36,828 nt of DNA from an uncultured Oscillospiraceae bacterium (GCA_947632365.1 CANROZ010000005.1:1-36828); one strand, 5' to 3'. Shown: positions 1-9,717, counted from the stretch's first letter. Notes: generated from the sequence alone by a model not told the origin. Numbers and translations: made by a program.

Positions 1-1082
1 TCCTTGGGGGACGGCACCAGCACCCGGTCCTCGCCGGGATAGGTCCGCTCCACGCCGCCATTGAAGAAGAACGTCACATGGGCGTATTTCTCCGTCTCGG
101 CGATGCGCAGCTGGGTCATGCCGCTGCGGCTCACCAGCTCCCCGAAGGTGTCCTCGATGGTCTCCGGCGGGAAGGCGATGGGCAGCTCGGTCATGGACTC
201 GTCGTACTGGGCGGTGCAGACATAGTGCACCGGGAAGTGGCCCTTGGGCAACTGGAAACCGTCAAAGTCGGGCTTCATCAGCGCCCAGGTCATCTCCCGG
301 GCCCGGTCAGGCCGGAAGTTGGCGAAGATCACACTGTCCCCCGCCTGGATGGTCCCCGCAGGATCGCACACCACGGGCTCCATGAACTCGTCGGTGACCC
401 CGGCGGCGTAGCTCGCGCCCACAGCCTTGACAGGGTCGGGCTCCTGAGTGCCTTCGCCGCAGACGATAGCGCGGTAGCCCTTCTCCAGACGCTCCCAGCG
501 CTTGTCCCGATCCATGCCCCAGAAGCGGCCCTGGATGGTGGCGATGACGCCATAGCCCAGCTCCTTGCAGTGGTCGGCCAGCTTCTGTACGTAGCCCTGC
601 CCGGAGGAGGGCGGCACGTCGCGGCCGTCCAGGAAGCAGTGGATGTAGCACTGCTTCACGCCACGCTTTTTGGCCATGTCCACCAGGGCGAAGATGTGCT
701 TAATGTGGCTGTGCACGCCGCCGTCGGACAGCAGGCCCAGCACATGGACGGGATGGTCCGTTTTGGCGGCCTCGTCCATGGCGGCACAGTAGGCGGGATT
801 TTCAAAGAAGCTGCCGTCGTCCACCGCCCGGCTGATCCGGGGCAGGGGCTGGAACACCACACGGCCCGCACCGATGTTGGTGTGGCCCACCTCGGAGTTG
901 CCGATCTGTCCGGCGGGCAGGCCCACGTCCTCCCCGCTGGCCTGCAGCTGGGTGTTGGGGTACTGGGCGAACAGGCCGTCCAGCACCGGAGTATTCGCCA
1001 CGCTGACGGCGTTCCAGGGGCCGGGCTCGGCCAGGCCGAACCCGTCCATGATCAGCAGTACGGTCGGTTTCTTATCCTTCAT
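1..1082 (-). CDS. gpmI: 2,3-bisphosphoglycerate-independent phosphoglycerate mutase (partial, C-terminus outside window)
   Basis: Reverse strand from CAT at 1080-1082 reads MKDKKPTVLLIMDGFGLAEPGPWNAVSVANTPVLDGL...GNSEVGHTNIGAGRVV...FANFRPDRAREMT, typical GpmI motifs; open to the window edge; start overlaps the tpiA 3' end. Confidence 0.95.
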   Translation of the reverse strand, partial: MKDKKPTVLLIMDGFGLAEPGPWNAVSVANTPVLDGLFAQYPNTQLQASGEDVGLPAGQIGNSEVGHTNIGAGRVVFQPLPRISRAVDDGSFFENPAYCAAMDEAAKTDHPVHVLGLLSDGGVHSHIKHIFALVDMAKKRGVKQCYIHCFLDGRDVPPSSGQGYVQKLADHCKELGYGVIATIQGRFWGMDRDKRWERLEKGYRAIVCGEGTQEPDPVKAVGASYAAGVTDEFMEPVVCDPAGTIQAGDSVIFANFRPDRAREMTWALMKPDFDGFQLPKGHFPVHYVCTAQYDESMTELPIAFPPETIEDTFGELVSRSGMTQLRIAETEKYAHVTFFFNGGVERTYPGEDRVLVPSPK

Positions 1083-1842
1083 TGGCCGCACCGATGATAT
1101 CCGCAAATTCCGGCTTCAGGCTGGCCCCGCCGATGAGGCCGCCGTCGATGTCGGGCTGAGCCAGCAGCTCGGCGGCGTTCTTGCCGTTCATACTGCCGCC
1201 GTAGAGCACCTGCACGCCCTTGGCCAGCTCCTGGCCGTAGAGCCCTGCCAGCACGCCGCGGATGTAGCCGCAGACCTCCTGGGCCTGCTCCGCCGTGGCG
1301 GTCCGTCCGGTGCCGATGGCCCAGATGGGCTCATAGGCGATGACCACTTTCTTCATATCCTCGGCGGAAATACCCGCCAGGCCGCCTTTAATCTGGCTCT
1401 CCACGAAGGAGAGGGTCACGCCCGCGTCCCGCTGCTCCAGGCTCTCACCGCAGCACATGATCGGGGTGATGCCCGCGCCCAGCAGGGCCTTCAGCTTCTC
1501 GTTCACCAGCTCGTCGCTCTCGGCGTGATAGGCCCGGCGCTCGCTGTGGCCGATGATGCAGTAGTCCACGCCCAGGTCCGCCAGCATGGCAGCGGACACC
1601 TCGCCGGTGTACGCGCCCTTGTCGTGGGAGGACACATCCTGGGCGCCCACCTTCACCTGGCTGCCGGCCAGGGCCGCCTTCACGGCGGGGATCAGGGGGA
1701 ACGGCACGCACAGCGCGGAGGAGACGCCCTCGCCCAGCTTCGCGCCCGGCTCCAGGCCCTGCCAATAGGCCGGGACCTGGGAGGCCAGCATATTCATCTT
1801 CCAGTTGCCCGCGATAAGGGCATTGCGGTTTTTCTTATCCAT
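1072..1842 (-). CDS. tpiA: Triosephosphate isomerase
   Basis: 256 aa; AGNWKMN, CIIGHSERR and AYEPIWAIGTG motifs. Confidence 0.97.
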   Translation of the reverse strand: MDKKNRNALIAGNWKMNMLASQVPAYWQGLEPGAKLGEGVSSALCVPFPLIPAVKAALAGSQVKVGAQDVSSHDKGAYTGEVSAAMLADLGVDYCIIGHSERRAYHAESDELVNEKLKALLGAGITPIMCCGESLEQRDAGVTLSFVESQIKGGLAGISAEDMKKVVIAYEPIWAIGTGRTATAEQAQEVCGYIRGVLAGLYGQELAKGVQVLYGGSMNGKNAAELLAQPDIDGGLIGGASLKPEFADIIGAANEG

Positions 1843-1854
1843 CTTCTTCGCTCC

Positions 1855-3123
1855 TTACGCATCCTGCAGCGCGGCCACGCCGGGCAGTTCCTTGCCTTCC
1901 AGGAACTCCAGGGAGGCGCCGCCGCCGGTGGAGATGTGGGTGATCTTGTCGGCAAAGCCCAGCTGCTCCACCGCCGCCGCGCTGTCGCCGCCGCCGATGA
2001 TGCTCACGGCGCCGGACTCGGCCACGGCGCGGGCCACGGCGCGGGTGCCCTCGGCGAACTTATCGAACTCGAACACGCCCATGGGGCCGTTCCAGACCAC
2101 GGTGCCGGCGCCCTTGATGGCCGCGGCGAACTTCTCCCGGGTCTTCTCGCCGATGTCCAGGCCCTGCCAACCGGCGGGGATGGAGTCGGAGGGGACGGTC
2201 TTGCTCTCGGCGTCGGCCGCGAACTCCTTGGCCACCACCGTGTCCACGGGCAGCAGCAGCTCCACGCCCTTTTCGGCGGCCTCGGCGATCATCTGCTTGG
2301 CAAAGTCCACCTTGTCCTCCTCCAGGAGGCTGTCGCCCACCTCATGGCCCTGGGCCTTGATGAAGGTGTAGGCCATACCGCCGCCGATGATGATCTTGTC
2401 GGCCTTGCCCAGCAGGTTCTCGATGACGCCGATCTTGTCGGAGACCTTGGCGCCGCCCAGGATGGCCACGAAGGGCCGGGCGGGATCGTCCAGGGCCTTG
2501 CCCATGATGGACAACTCCTTGCCGATCAGGAAACCGCTGACGCCGGGCAGATAGGCGGTGACGCCGGCGGTGGTGGCGTGGGCGCGGTGTACGGTGCCGA
2601 AGGCGTCGGACACGAACAGCTCCGCCATGTCGGCCAGCTTCTTGGCAAAGGCGGGGTCGTTCTTGGTCTCGCCCTTCTCAAAACGGGTGTTCTGCAGCAG
2701 CATGATCTCGCCGGGCTTCAGGGCCGCGGCCTTGGCCTTGGCATCGGGCCCGACCACGTCGTCCGCCAGGATGACGGTCTTGCCCAGCAGCTCGCCCAAA
2801 CGGGCAGCCACGCCATCCATGCGCAGCTCGTCCAGGGACTTCTTCCACTTCTCCTCGGTGAGAGAGGCGGGGTCCTTGCCCTTCTCAGTCTGCTTCTTCA
2901 CCCACTTTTCAAAGTTGGGCTCGGGCTTGCCCAGATGGGAGCAGGCGATCACGGCGGCGCCGTTGTCCAGAAGGTACTGGATGGTGGGCAGCGCCGCGCG
3001 GATACGTTTGTCATCCGTGATAGCGTTGGTCTTCTTGTCCCGGGGAACGTTAAAGTCGCAGCGAAGGAGGACCTTCTTGCCCTTTACGTCCACCTGGGTC
3101 ACGTTTTTCTTGTTGTAGTTCAT
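1855..3123 (-). CDS. pgk: Phosphoglycerate kinase
   Basis: 422 aa; [46 protein letters not shown] motifs. Confidence 0.97.
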   Translation of the reverse strand: MNYNKKNVTQVDVKGKKVLLRCDFNVPRDKKTNAITDDKRIRAALPTIQYLLDNGAAVIACSHLGKPEPNFEKWVKKQTEKGKDPASLTEEKWKKSLDELRMDGVAARLGELLGKTVILADDVVGPDAKAKAAALKPGEIMLLQNTRFEKGETKNDPAFAKKLADMAELFVSDAFGTVHRAHATTAGVTAYLPGVSGFLIGKELSIMGKALDDPARPFVAILGGAKVSDKIGVIENLLGKADKIIIGGGMAYTFIKAQGHEVGDSLLEEDKVDFAKQMIAEAAEKGVELLLPVDTVVAKEFAADAESKTVPSDSIPAGWQGLDIGEKTREKFAAAIKGAGTVVWNGPMGVFEFDKFAEGTRAVARAVAESGAVSIIGGGDSAAAVEQLGFADKITHISTGGGASLEFLEGKELPGVAALQDA

Positions 3124-3157
3124 AGCGTTATATCCTCCATATAAGGTTTTAACAGAT

Positions 3158-3652
3158 TCAATGCTCCTCCCCCACGGCCATGATCCCCGTCTGCAGCAGG
3201 CCGGGAAAACCCTGGCGGCGGAGAGCGTCGTACAGGATGATGGACGCGGAGCTGGCCAAATTGAGACTGCGGGCCCGGGGGCGCATGGGGATGCGCAGAC
3301 AGCGGTCGCGGTATCGCCCCATCAGCGCCTCGGGCAGGCCGGAGGTCTCCCGGCCGAACATCAGCGCTACATCCGCGCCGAAGTCCGCCTCGTCATAGCT
3401 TCTGGGCGCTTTGGTGGACAGCAGCCACAGCGACTCGTCCCCGTTTTTCTCCAGATACTCCTCCACGTCCTCGTACACATGCACGTCTACCAGGTGCCAG
3501 TAATCCAGTCCCGCCCGCTTCACGGCGGCGTCGGATATATCGAAGCCCAAGGGTTTTATGAGGTGCAGGCTGGCGCCGGTGGCAGCGCAGGTACGGGCGA
3601 TGGCCCCTGTGTTCTGGGGTATCTCCGGGGCGTACAGGACGATGCTGTTCAT
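3158..3652 (-). CDS. trmL: tRNA (cytidine(34)-2'-O)-methyltransferase, SPOUT family
   Basis: [26 protein letters not shown]...[12 protein letters not shown]...[23 protein letters not shown] upstream of this ATG (ORF-track start is 3670). Confidence 0.9.
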   Translation of the reverse strand: MNSIVLYAPEIPQNTGAIARTCAATGASLHLIKPLGFDISDAAVKRAGLDYWHLVDVHVYEDVEEYLEKNGDESLWLLSTKAPRSYDEADFGADVALMFGRETSGLPEALMGRYRDRCLRIPMRPRARSLNLASSASIILYDALRRQGFPGLLQTGIMAVGEEH

Positions 3653-3707
3653 GGTCTGGTCGATCTCCAAAAAGCGCCTATTTATCCAGTATCTAAATAC
3701 TCATAAT

Positions 3708-3735
3708 ATTATATACCATCCCCGTTTTTTTTCAA
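3708..3735 (-). promoter_or_regulatory. Sigma-A-like promoter for trmL-pgk-tpiA-gpmI
   Basis: Minus strand: TTGAAA (3730-3735), 16-bp spacer, TATAAT (3708-3713). Confidence 0.6.
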
Positions 3736-3763
3736 GGGAAACTTTGAATGGCCCGTATTATTG

Positions 3764-3792
3764 TTGAAAATCATGAAAAGAATGACTATAAT
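3764..3792 (+). promoter_or_regulatory. Sigma-A-like promoter for the GT2 gene
   Basis: TTGAAA (3764-3769), 17-bp spacer, TATAAT (3787-3792), 30 bp before the ATG at 3822. Confidence 0.7.
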
Positions 3793-3821
3793 GGAGAACA
3801 CTAACAGCGAGGTGACACATA

Positions 3822-4571
3822 ATGGAGTGTTTATATATCGTCGTGCCTTGCTACAACGAGGAGGAGTGTCTGCCCAAGACGGCTCCCGTGTTCCGCCAAA
3901 AGCTGGCCGACCTTGTCCAGGCTGGGCTCATCTCCCCCGAGAGCCGCATCCTGCTGGTGGACGACGGCTCCGCCGACAGCACCTGGGAGATCATCCGCTC
4001 TCTCCACGGGGAGGACAGCGCCTTTTCCGGCCTGCGGCTCCGTCCTAACCGGGGCCACCAGAACGCGGTGATGGCCGGGCTCATGGAGGCACGGACCCGG
4101 GCGGATGTGACCATCAGCATCGACGCGGACCTGCAGGACGACATCAACGCCATGGACGTGATGCTGAAAAAGCACGCCGAGGGCTTCCCTATCGTCTGCG
4201 GCGTCCGCTCCCGGCGGGATACGGACAGCTTTTTGAAGCGCTTCACCGCCCAGAGCTACTATAAGATCATGAATCTGTTCGGCGCCAAGCTGATCTTCGA
4301 CCACGCCGACTTCCGCCTGATGGACCGCACGGCGCTGGACGCGCTGGCCCTTTACCATGACGAGGACCCCTTCCTCCGTGGCCTGACCACCCGGCTGGGC
4401 CTTCCCATCGCCACTGCGGAATACGCCAGGACCCTCCGGGTGGCCGGAGAGAGCAAATATACCCTGAAGAAAATGATCAAGCTGGCCGTGCGGGGCTTCA
4501 CCTGCGCCCGGTGCAAGCCAAAAGACACCCCCAGACCCCCCGATCCCCACATCGCCGAGCGTCTTTTCTGA
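3822..4571 (+). CDS. Family 2 glycosyltransferase (GtrB/DPM1-like), short form lacking the C-terminal TM region
   Basis: MECLYIVVPCYNEEECLPKT, LLVDDGSADSTWEII, SIDADLQDD, CGVRSRRDTDSFLKR, GESKYTLKKMIKLAVRG; 249 aa, ends in a non-membrane tail. Confidence 0.88.
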   Translation: MECLYIVVPCYNEEECLPKTAPVFRQKLADLVQAGLISPESRILLVDDGSADSTWEIIRSLHGEDSAFSGLRLRPNRGHQNAVMAGLMEARTRADVTISIDADLQDDINAMDVMLKKHAEGFPIVCGVRSRRDTDSFLKRFTAQSYYKIMNLFGAKLIFDHADFRLMDRTALDALALYHDEDPFLRGLTTRLGLPIATAEYARTLRVAGESKYTLKKMIKLAVRGFTCARCKPKDTPRPPDPHIAERLF

Positions 4572-4580
4572 CCGACATTT

Positions 4581-4620
4581 TATCCCCTGCTTTCCTAGGA
4601 AAACAGGGGATATTTGTGTT
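4581..4620 (+). terminator. Rho-independent terminator after the GT2 gene
   Basis: TATCCCCTG c TTTCC ta GGAAA a CAGGGGATA followed by TTTGTGTT. Confidence 0.7.
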
Positions 4621-4730
4621 CTCTGGCAGTCAATGACAGCGGCGGGTTTCTTTATTCGTTTTCTTTACTAAAAAGTTAAAGTGGCTGTACAGCCATTATT
4701 CACAGTTTTACCAAACATTCTTTGGGCACA

Positions 4731-4759
4731 TTGACATTTCTCCAGATACAATTTATATT
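4731..4759 (+). promoter_or_regulatory. Sigma-A-like promoter for the liv operon
   Basis: TTGACA (4731-4736), 17-bp spacer, TATATT (4754-4759). Confidence 0.72.
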
Positions 4760-4833
4760 ATCACTAATCTTTTTGTTTTCACCTGCAGCCGACCGCCGCA
4801 GTGGAATAAAAACTTAGGAAAGAGGTAAAAGCA

Positions 4834-5982
4834 ATGAAACACACCACCAAGAAAGTTCTCTCCTTTGTCATGGTCCTGACCATGCTGGTGGCCCTGTGCT
4901 CCGTCTTTGCTCTGGCGGACGATCCTGCCCCCATCAAGATCGGCGGCATCGGCCCCCTGACAGGCGCTGTGGCCGTTTACGGTGTTGCCACCGCCAACGG
5001 CGCGCAGATGGCTGTGGACGAGATCAACGAGGCCGAAGGCTACACCGCCATCGAGCTGAACTTCCAGGACGACGAGGGCGACGCCGAGAAGGCCGTCAAC
5101 GCCTACAACGCCCTGAAGGACTGGGACATGCAGGTCGTGTACGGCACCACCACCAGCGCTCCGTGCATCGCTGTCTCCGCTGAGACCAATACCGACCGCT
5201 ACTTCGAGCTGACCCCCTCCGCCTCCTCCGCTGACGTGACTGCCGGCAAGGACAACGTCTTCCAGATGTGCTTTACTGACCCCAACCAGGGCATCACCGC
5301 TGCCAACTATGTCAAGGAGAACGAACTGGGCGAGAAGATCGCCGTCATCTATGACAACTCCGACGCTTACTCCACTGGCATCGCCCAGGCGTTCGTCGCC
5401 AAGGCTGCCGAGCTGGAGCTGGAGATCGTTGCCCAGGAGGCTTTCACTGCCAACGATACCGACTGCACCTCTCAGCTGAACGCCGCTAAGGATGCCGAGG
5501 CCGACCTGGTGTTCATGCCCATTTACTACAACTCCGCCTCCCTCGTCCTGAATAAGGCCTCCGAGATCGGCTACGCTCCCAATTGGTTCGGCGCCGACGG
5601 CATGGACGGCCTGCTGACCCTGGAAGGCTTCGACGCCTCTCTGGCCGAGGGTCTGATGTTCATGACCCCGTTCGACACCACCAGCGAGTCTGGTGCCGCG
5701 TTCGTGGAGGAGTATGAGAAGCTCTACGGCGAGACCCCCAACCAGTTCGCGGCCGACGGCTATGACTGCATCTACGCCATCTGGGCGGCCTGCCAGGACG
5801 CTGGTGTCACGGCCGAGACCAGCCCCGAGGATGCCTGCGAGGCTCTGATCGCCACCTTTACCTCCGAGGACTTCTCCGTGGACGGCCTGACCGGCAACGG
5901 CATGACTTGGTCCACCAACGGCGAGGTCGCCAAAGCCCCCTTCGTGGTCGCCATCGTGGACGGCGCCTATGTCCTCCAGTAA
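4834..5982 (+). CDS. livJ: Branched-chain amino-acid-type ABC transporter substrate-binding protein
   Basis: Signal peptide, then PIKIGGIGPLTGAVAVYGVATANGAQMAVDEIN...LNFQDDEGDAEKAVNAYNALKD; first gene of a complete liv operon. Confidence 0.92.
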   Translation: MKHTTKKVLSFVMVLTMLVALCSVFALADDPAPIKIGGIGPLTGAVAVYGVATANGAQMAVDEINEAEGYTAIELNFQDDEGDAEKAVNAYNALKDWDMQVVYGTTTSAPCIAVSAETNTDRYFELTPSASSADVTAGKDNVFQMCFTDPNQGITAANYVKENELGEKIAVIYDNSDAYSTGIAQAFVAKAAELELEIVAQEAFTANDTDCTSQLNAAKDAEADLVFMPIYYNSASLVLNKASEIGYAPNWFGADGMDGLLTLEGFDASLAEGLMFMTPFDTTSESGAAFVEEYEKLYGETPNQFAADGYDCIYAIWAACQDAGVTAETSPEDACEALIATFTSEDFSVDGLTGNGMTWSTNGEVAKAPFVVAIVDGAYVLQ

Positions 5983-6006
5983 TCCGCAAAAATATCGTTC
6001 TTAAAA

Positions 6007-6052
6007 GCGCAGGGTTGCCGTTTACACGGCAACCCTCGCTTGGCATTTTTTA
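6007..6052 (+). terminator. Intercistronic terminator-like hairpin between livJ and livH
   Basis: AGGGTTGCCG (6011-6020) TTTACA CGGCAACCCT (6027-6036), T-rich stretch (ATTTTTTATT) downstream. Confidence 0.6.
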
Positions 6053-6076
6053 TTCTTCCAAAAGGAGGTGCAAGGT

Positions 6077-6961
6077 ATGATGGGTCTCATCTCCAGCCTG
6101 ATCAACGGCATCAGTCTGGGAAGCGTTTATGCCATCATTGCACTGGGATATACCATGGTCTACGGCATCGCCAAGATGCTGAACTTCGCCCACGGCGACG
6201 TGATCATGGTGGGCGCGTACATATGCTTCTGCGGCATCAGCTACCTGTCTCTGCCCCCTGTGCTGGCGATCGCACTGGCCATCGTCGCCTGTACCGCGCT
6301 GGGCATCGTCATCGAGGGACTGGCCTACAAGCCTCTGCGGTCCGCGCCTAGCCTGGCCGTGCTGATCACCGCTATCGGCGTGAGCTATTTTCTGCAGAAT
6401 TCTGCGCTGCTGATCTGGAAGAGCGACCCCAAGGTCTTCCCTACCATCTTCAACATGCAGCCCCTCCAGTTCTTTGACGGCAGGCTCACCATCAGCGGCG
6501 TGACGCTGGTGACGGTGCTGTGCTGCATCGTAGTGATGGTATGCCTGACATTGTTCATCAGCCGCAGCAAGATCGGCAAGGCTATGCGGGCTGTATCTGA
6601 GGACAAGGTAGCCGCCCAGTTGATGGGCATCAACGTCAACCGCACCATCTCCGTCACCTTCGCCATCGGCTCCGGCCTTGCTGCAGTGGCCGGCGTACTG
6701 CTGTGCTCGGCCTACCCCGTTCTTACGCCGACTACCGGCTCCATGCCCGGCATCAAGGCCTTCACCGCGGCAGTGTTCGGCGGCATCGGCTCCGTCCCCG
6801 GGGCCATGCTGGGCGGCATATTGCTGGGTGTTATCGAGCTGCTGGCAAAATCCTATATCTCCACTCAATTCTCCGATGCCATCGTTTTCGCCGTGCTGAT
6901 CGTCGTGCTGCTCATCAGGCCCACCGGCATTTTGGGCAAGAAGATCAGCGAGAAAGTGTGA
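6077..6961 (+). CDS. livH: Branched-chain amino-acid ABC transporter permease (LivH type)
   Basis: LINGISLGSVYAIIALGYTMVYGIAKMLNFAHGDVIMVGAY hallmark; AGGAGG upstream of ATG 6077 (alternative in-frame start 6068). Confidence 0.93.
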   Translation: MMGLISSLINGISLGSVYAIIALGYTMVYGIAKMLNFAHGDVIMVGAYICFCGISYLSLPPVLAIALAIVACTALGIVIEGLAYKPLRSAPSLAVLITAIGVSYFLQNSALLIWKSDPKVFPTIFNMQPLQFFDGRLTISGVTLVTVLCCIVVMVCLTLFISRSKIGKAMRAVSEDKVAAQLMGINVNRTISVTFAIGSGLAAVAGVLLCSAYPVLTPTTGSMPGIKAFTAAVFGGIGSVPGAMLGGILLGVIELLAKSYISTQFSDAIVFAVLIVVLLIRPTGILGKKISEKV

Positions 6962-6971
6962 GGTGCGGGAT

Positions 6972-8060
6972 ATGAAGAATGTGAAAAAGACGAGACGCCG
7001 CGACTTCACCACCTATGGTATCGTCGTCGCCGCCTATATCGTGATGCAGGCCCTTATCATGACCGACCATATCACCAATTCCCTGAAAAACCAGCTCATC
7101 CCCATCTGCGTGTACATCTGCATGGCGGTGAGCCTGAATCTGGTGGTTGGCATTCTGGGCGATCTGAGCCTGGGCCACGCCGGCTTTATGAGCGTTGGCG
7201 CCTTTTCCGGCATCGTGGTGTCCATGAGTCTGCAAAACGCCATCCCCAGCGGGACCGTGCGTCTCATCCTGGCTATCGCGGTGGGCGCCATGACGGCCGC
7301 CATCGTCGGCGTGCTGGTGGGCGTGCCGGTGCTGCGGCTGCGGGGCGACTATCTGGCCATCGTCACCCTGGCCTTCGGCGAGATCATCAAGAACATCCTC
7401 ACCAACCTCTATGTGGGTGTGGATGTCAACGGCCTGCACATCAGCTTCAAGGATGCCATGAGCATGGGCATGGGGCTGGACGGCAAGACCATCATCAACG
7501 GGCCCATCGGCGCGGTAGGTGTGACAAAACTGGCCTCCTTTACCGCCGGCTTCATCCTGATCATGGTCACCCTGGTCATCACCCTCAACTTGGTCAACAG
7601 CCGCTCCGGCCGGGCCATCAAGGCCATCCGTGACAACCGCATCGCCGCCGAGAGCGTGGGCATCAACATCACCAAATATAAGCTGCTGGCCTTTGTCATC
7701 TCCGCCGCACTGGCGGGCATGGCCGGGGCGCTGTACGGGCTGAACTACTCCGGTCTGGCCGCCAAGAAGTTCGACTTCAACACCTCCATCCTGGTGCTGG
7801 TATTCGTGGTCCTGGGCGGTATCGGCAATATCCGCGGCTCCATCATCGCCGCCACAGTGCTCACCGTGCTGCCGGAGATGCTCCGCGCAATGCAGGATTA
7901 CCGCATGCTGATCTACGCCATCGTGCTGATCCTGGTCATGCTCATCACCAACAACCCCACGTTGAAGGGCTATCTGGACCTGGCGAAAACGAAGCTGACA
8001 GGCCGGGCAAAAGACCCCGGCGCTGCCGCTGCGGAAGGAGGTGCCGACCATGGCGAATAA
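6972..8060 (+). CDS. livM: Branched-chain amino-acid ABC transporter permease (LivM type)
   Basis: NLVVGILGDLSLGHAGFMSVGAFSG, LRLRGDYLAIVTLAFGEI, LVFVVLGGIGNIRGSIIAA. Confidence 0.93.
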   Translation: MKNVKKTRRRDFTTYGIVVAAYIVMQALIMTDHITNSLKNQLIPICVYICMAVSLNLVVGILGDLSLGHAGFMSVGAFSGIVVSMSLQNAIPSGTVRLILAIAVGAMTAAIVGVLVGVPVLRLRGDYLAIVTLAFGEIIKNILTNLYVGVDVNGLHISFKDAMSMGMGLDGKTIINGPIGAVGVTKLASFTAGFILIMVTLVITLNLVNSRSGRAIKAIRDNRIAAESVGINITKYKLLAFVISAALAGMAGALYGLNYSGLAAKKFDFNTSILVLVFVVLGGIGNIRGSIIAATVLTVLPEMLRAMQDYRMLIYAIVLILVMLITNNPTLKGYLDLAKTKLTGRAKDPGAAAAEGGADHGE

Positions 8061-8889
8061 GGTCAAACTGGTCCCGGTCCCCAGCCGGAGCGTCATCCCC
8101 GAACGTGACATCAACATGTCCCCCATCCTGGAGACTCACCATCTGGGCATCGACTTTGGCGGCCTAGTGGCAGTGGACGACTTCAATCTGACCATCGGCC
8201 GCACGGAGATCGCCGGGCTCATCGGCCCCAACGGCGCGGGCAAGACCACCGTGTTCAACCTGCTCACCAATGTCTACCAGCCCACCCGCGGCTCTATCCT
8301 TCTGGACGGCCGGGAGACCAAGGGCATGAAGACCAGTCAGGTCTGCAAGCTGGGCATCGCCCGCACCTTTCAGAACATCCGCCTGTTCAGCAACATGACG
8401 GTGATGGAGAACATCCTGGTGGGCCTGCACGACGAGATGAGTTACAACACCCTCACAGGCATCCTCCGTCTGCCCTCCTTCTACCGCAGCGAGCGCATCG
8501 CCCGCCAGCGGGTCATGGAGCTTTTGAGCATCTTCAACATGGAGGACATGGCCGACGCCGAGGCCGGGTCCCTCCCCTACGGCGCTCAGCGCCGCCTGGA
8601 GATACTCCGGGCCCTAGCCACCAACCCCAGCCTGCTGCTGCTGGATGAGCCCGCCGCGGGCATGAACCCCTCCGAGACGGAGGAGCTGATGGAGAACATC
8701 CGCCGCATCCGGGACATGTTCCAGATCGCGGTGCTGCTCATCGAGCACGATATGAACCTGGTCATGGGCATCTGCGAGGGCATCTGCGTGCTCAACTACG
8801 GCAAGGTGATCGCCAAGGGCGACCCGGACCAGATCAAGAACGACCCCGTGGTCATCGAGGCCTATCTGGGCAAAAAGGGGGCGAAGTGA
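8050..8889 (+). CDS. livG: Branched-chain amino-acid ABC transporter ATP-binding protein (LivG type)
   Basis: GPNGAGKTTVFNLLTNVYQPTRG, IARTFQNIRLFSNMTVMENILVG, LLLLDEPAAGMNPSE; GGAGG before ATG 8050, overlaps livM stop. Confidence 0.94.
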   Translation: MANKVKLVPVPSRSVIPERDINMSPILETHHLGIDFGGLVAVDDFNLTIGRTEIAGLIGPNGAGKTTVFNLLTNVYQPTRGSILLDGRETKGMKTSQVCKLGIARTFQNIRLFSNMTVMENILVGLHDEMSYNTLTGILRLPSFYRSERIARQRVMELLSIFNMEDMADAEAGSLPYGAQRRLEILRALATNPSLLLLDEPAAGMNPSETEELMENIRRIRDMFQIAVLLIEHDMNLVMGICEGICVLNYGKVIAKGDPDQIKNDPVVIEAYLGKKGAK

Positions 8890-8890
8890 T

Positions 8891-9595
8891 ATGATGCTCA
8901 CAGTTGAGAACATCGACGTGTTTTACGGCGCCATCCACGCCATCAAGGGCATCTCCTTCGAGGTGAACGAGGGGGAGATCGTGGCCCTGATCGGCGCCAA
9001 CGGCGCGGGCAAATCCACCACCCTGAAGACCATCTCCGGCATCATGCACCCCCGCAACGGCAAGATCACCTTCCTGGACGAGGACATCACCCGCACCGAC
9101 GGCTACAAGCTGCCCGCCAAGGGCCTGGCCCAGGTGCCCGAAGGACGGCGCATCTTCCTGCAGATGACCGTGATGGAGAACCTGGAGATGGGCGCGTATG
9201 TCCAAAAGGGCAAGGTGCCCGACGAGGATTTTGAGAACGTGTTCTCCCACTTCCCCCGGCTGAAGGAGCGGCGCAGCCAGATCGCCGGGACATTGTCCGG
9301 CGGCGAGCAGCAGATGCTGGCCATGGGCCGGGCACTGATGAGCCATCCCAAGCTGCTGATGCTGGATGAGCCCTCCATGGGCCTGGCTCCCATCCTGGTG
9401 GAGGAGATATTCAACATCATCCAGGAGTTCCACGCCAGCGGCACCACTATCCTGCTGGTGGAGCAGAACGCGGAGATGGCCCTGCAGATCGCGGACCGGG
9501 CCTATGTACTGGAATCGGGCAAGATCGCCCTGTCCGGCACGGGCCAGGAACTGGCGGAGAGCGACGAGATCAAAAAGGCCTACCTCGGAGGCTAA
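8891..9595 (+). CDS. livF: Branched-chain amino-acid ABC transporter ATP-binding protein (LivF type)
   Basis: IDVFYGAIHAIKGISFEVNEGEIVALIGANGAGKSTTLKTISG, QVPEGRRIFLQMTVMENLEMGA, LSGGEQQMLAMGRALM. Confidence 0.95.
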   Translation: MMLTVENIDVFYGAIHAIKGISFEVNEGEIVALIGANGAGKSTTLKTISGIMHPRNGKITFLDEDITRTDGYKLPAKGLAQVPEGRRIFLQMTVMENLEMGAYVQKGKVPDEDFENVFSHFPRLKERRSQIAGTLSGGEQQMLAMGRALMSHPKLLMLDEPSMGLAPILVEEIFNIIQEFHASGTTILLVEQNAEMALQIADRAYVLESGKIALSGTGQELAESDEIKKAYLGG

Positions 9596-9604
9596 AAACG
9601 TCCA

Positions 9605-9640
9605 AAGAAAATGGGAACGGTCCGCCGTTCCCATTTTCTT
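9605..9640. terminator. Bidirectional terminator hairpin, end of liv operon
   Basis: Perfect 16-bp stem AAGAAAATGGGAACGG / TCCG / CCGTTCCCATTTTCTT. Confidence 0.85.
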
Positions 9641-9672
9641 TCCATTGCCAGCAGCAAAGGCAAAAGCGCGCA

Positions 9673-9703
9673 AAAAGTCGGTCCCCTTGGGGGACCGACT
9701 TTT
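9673..9703 (-). terminator. Terminator hairpin, end of the convergent ABC operon
   Basis: 14-bp stem AAAAGTCGGTCCCC / TTG / GGGGACCGACTTTT; U-run on the minus strand. Confidence 0.8.
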
Positions 9704-9717
9704 CCAGTCTGTATCTC

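Noticed and set aside
874-3144. 756-aa plus-strand ORF
   Set aside because: Antisense to tpiA and pgk; long open frame is a high-GC third-position artefact, low-complexity G/H/L-rich translation with no recognisable domain.
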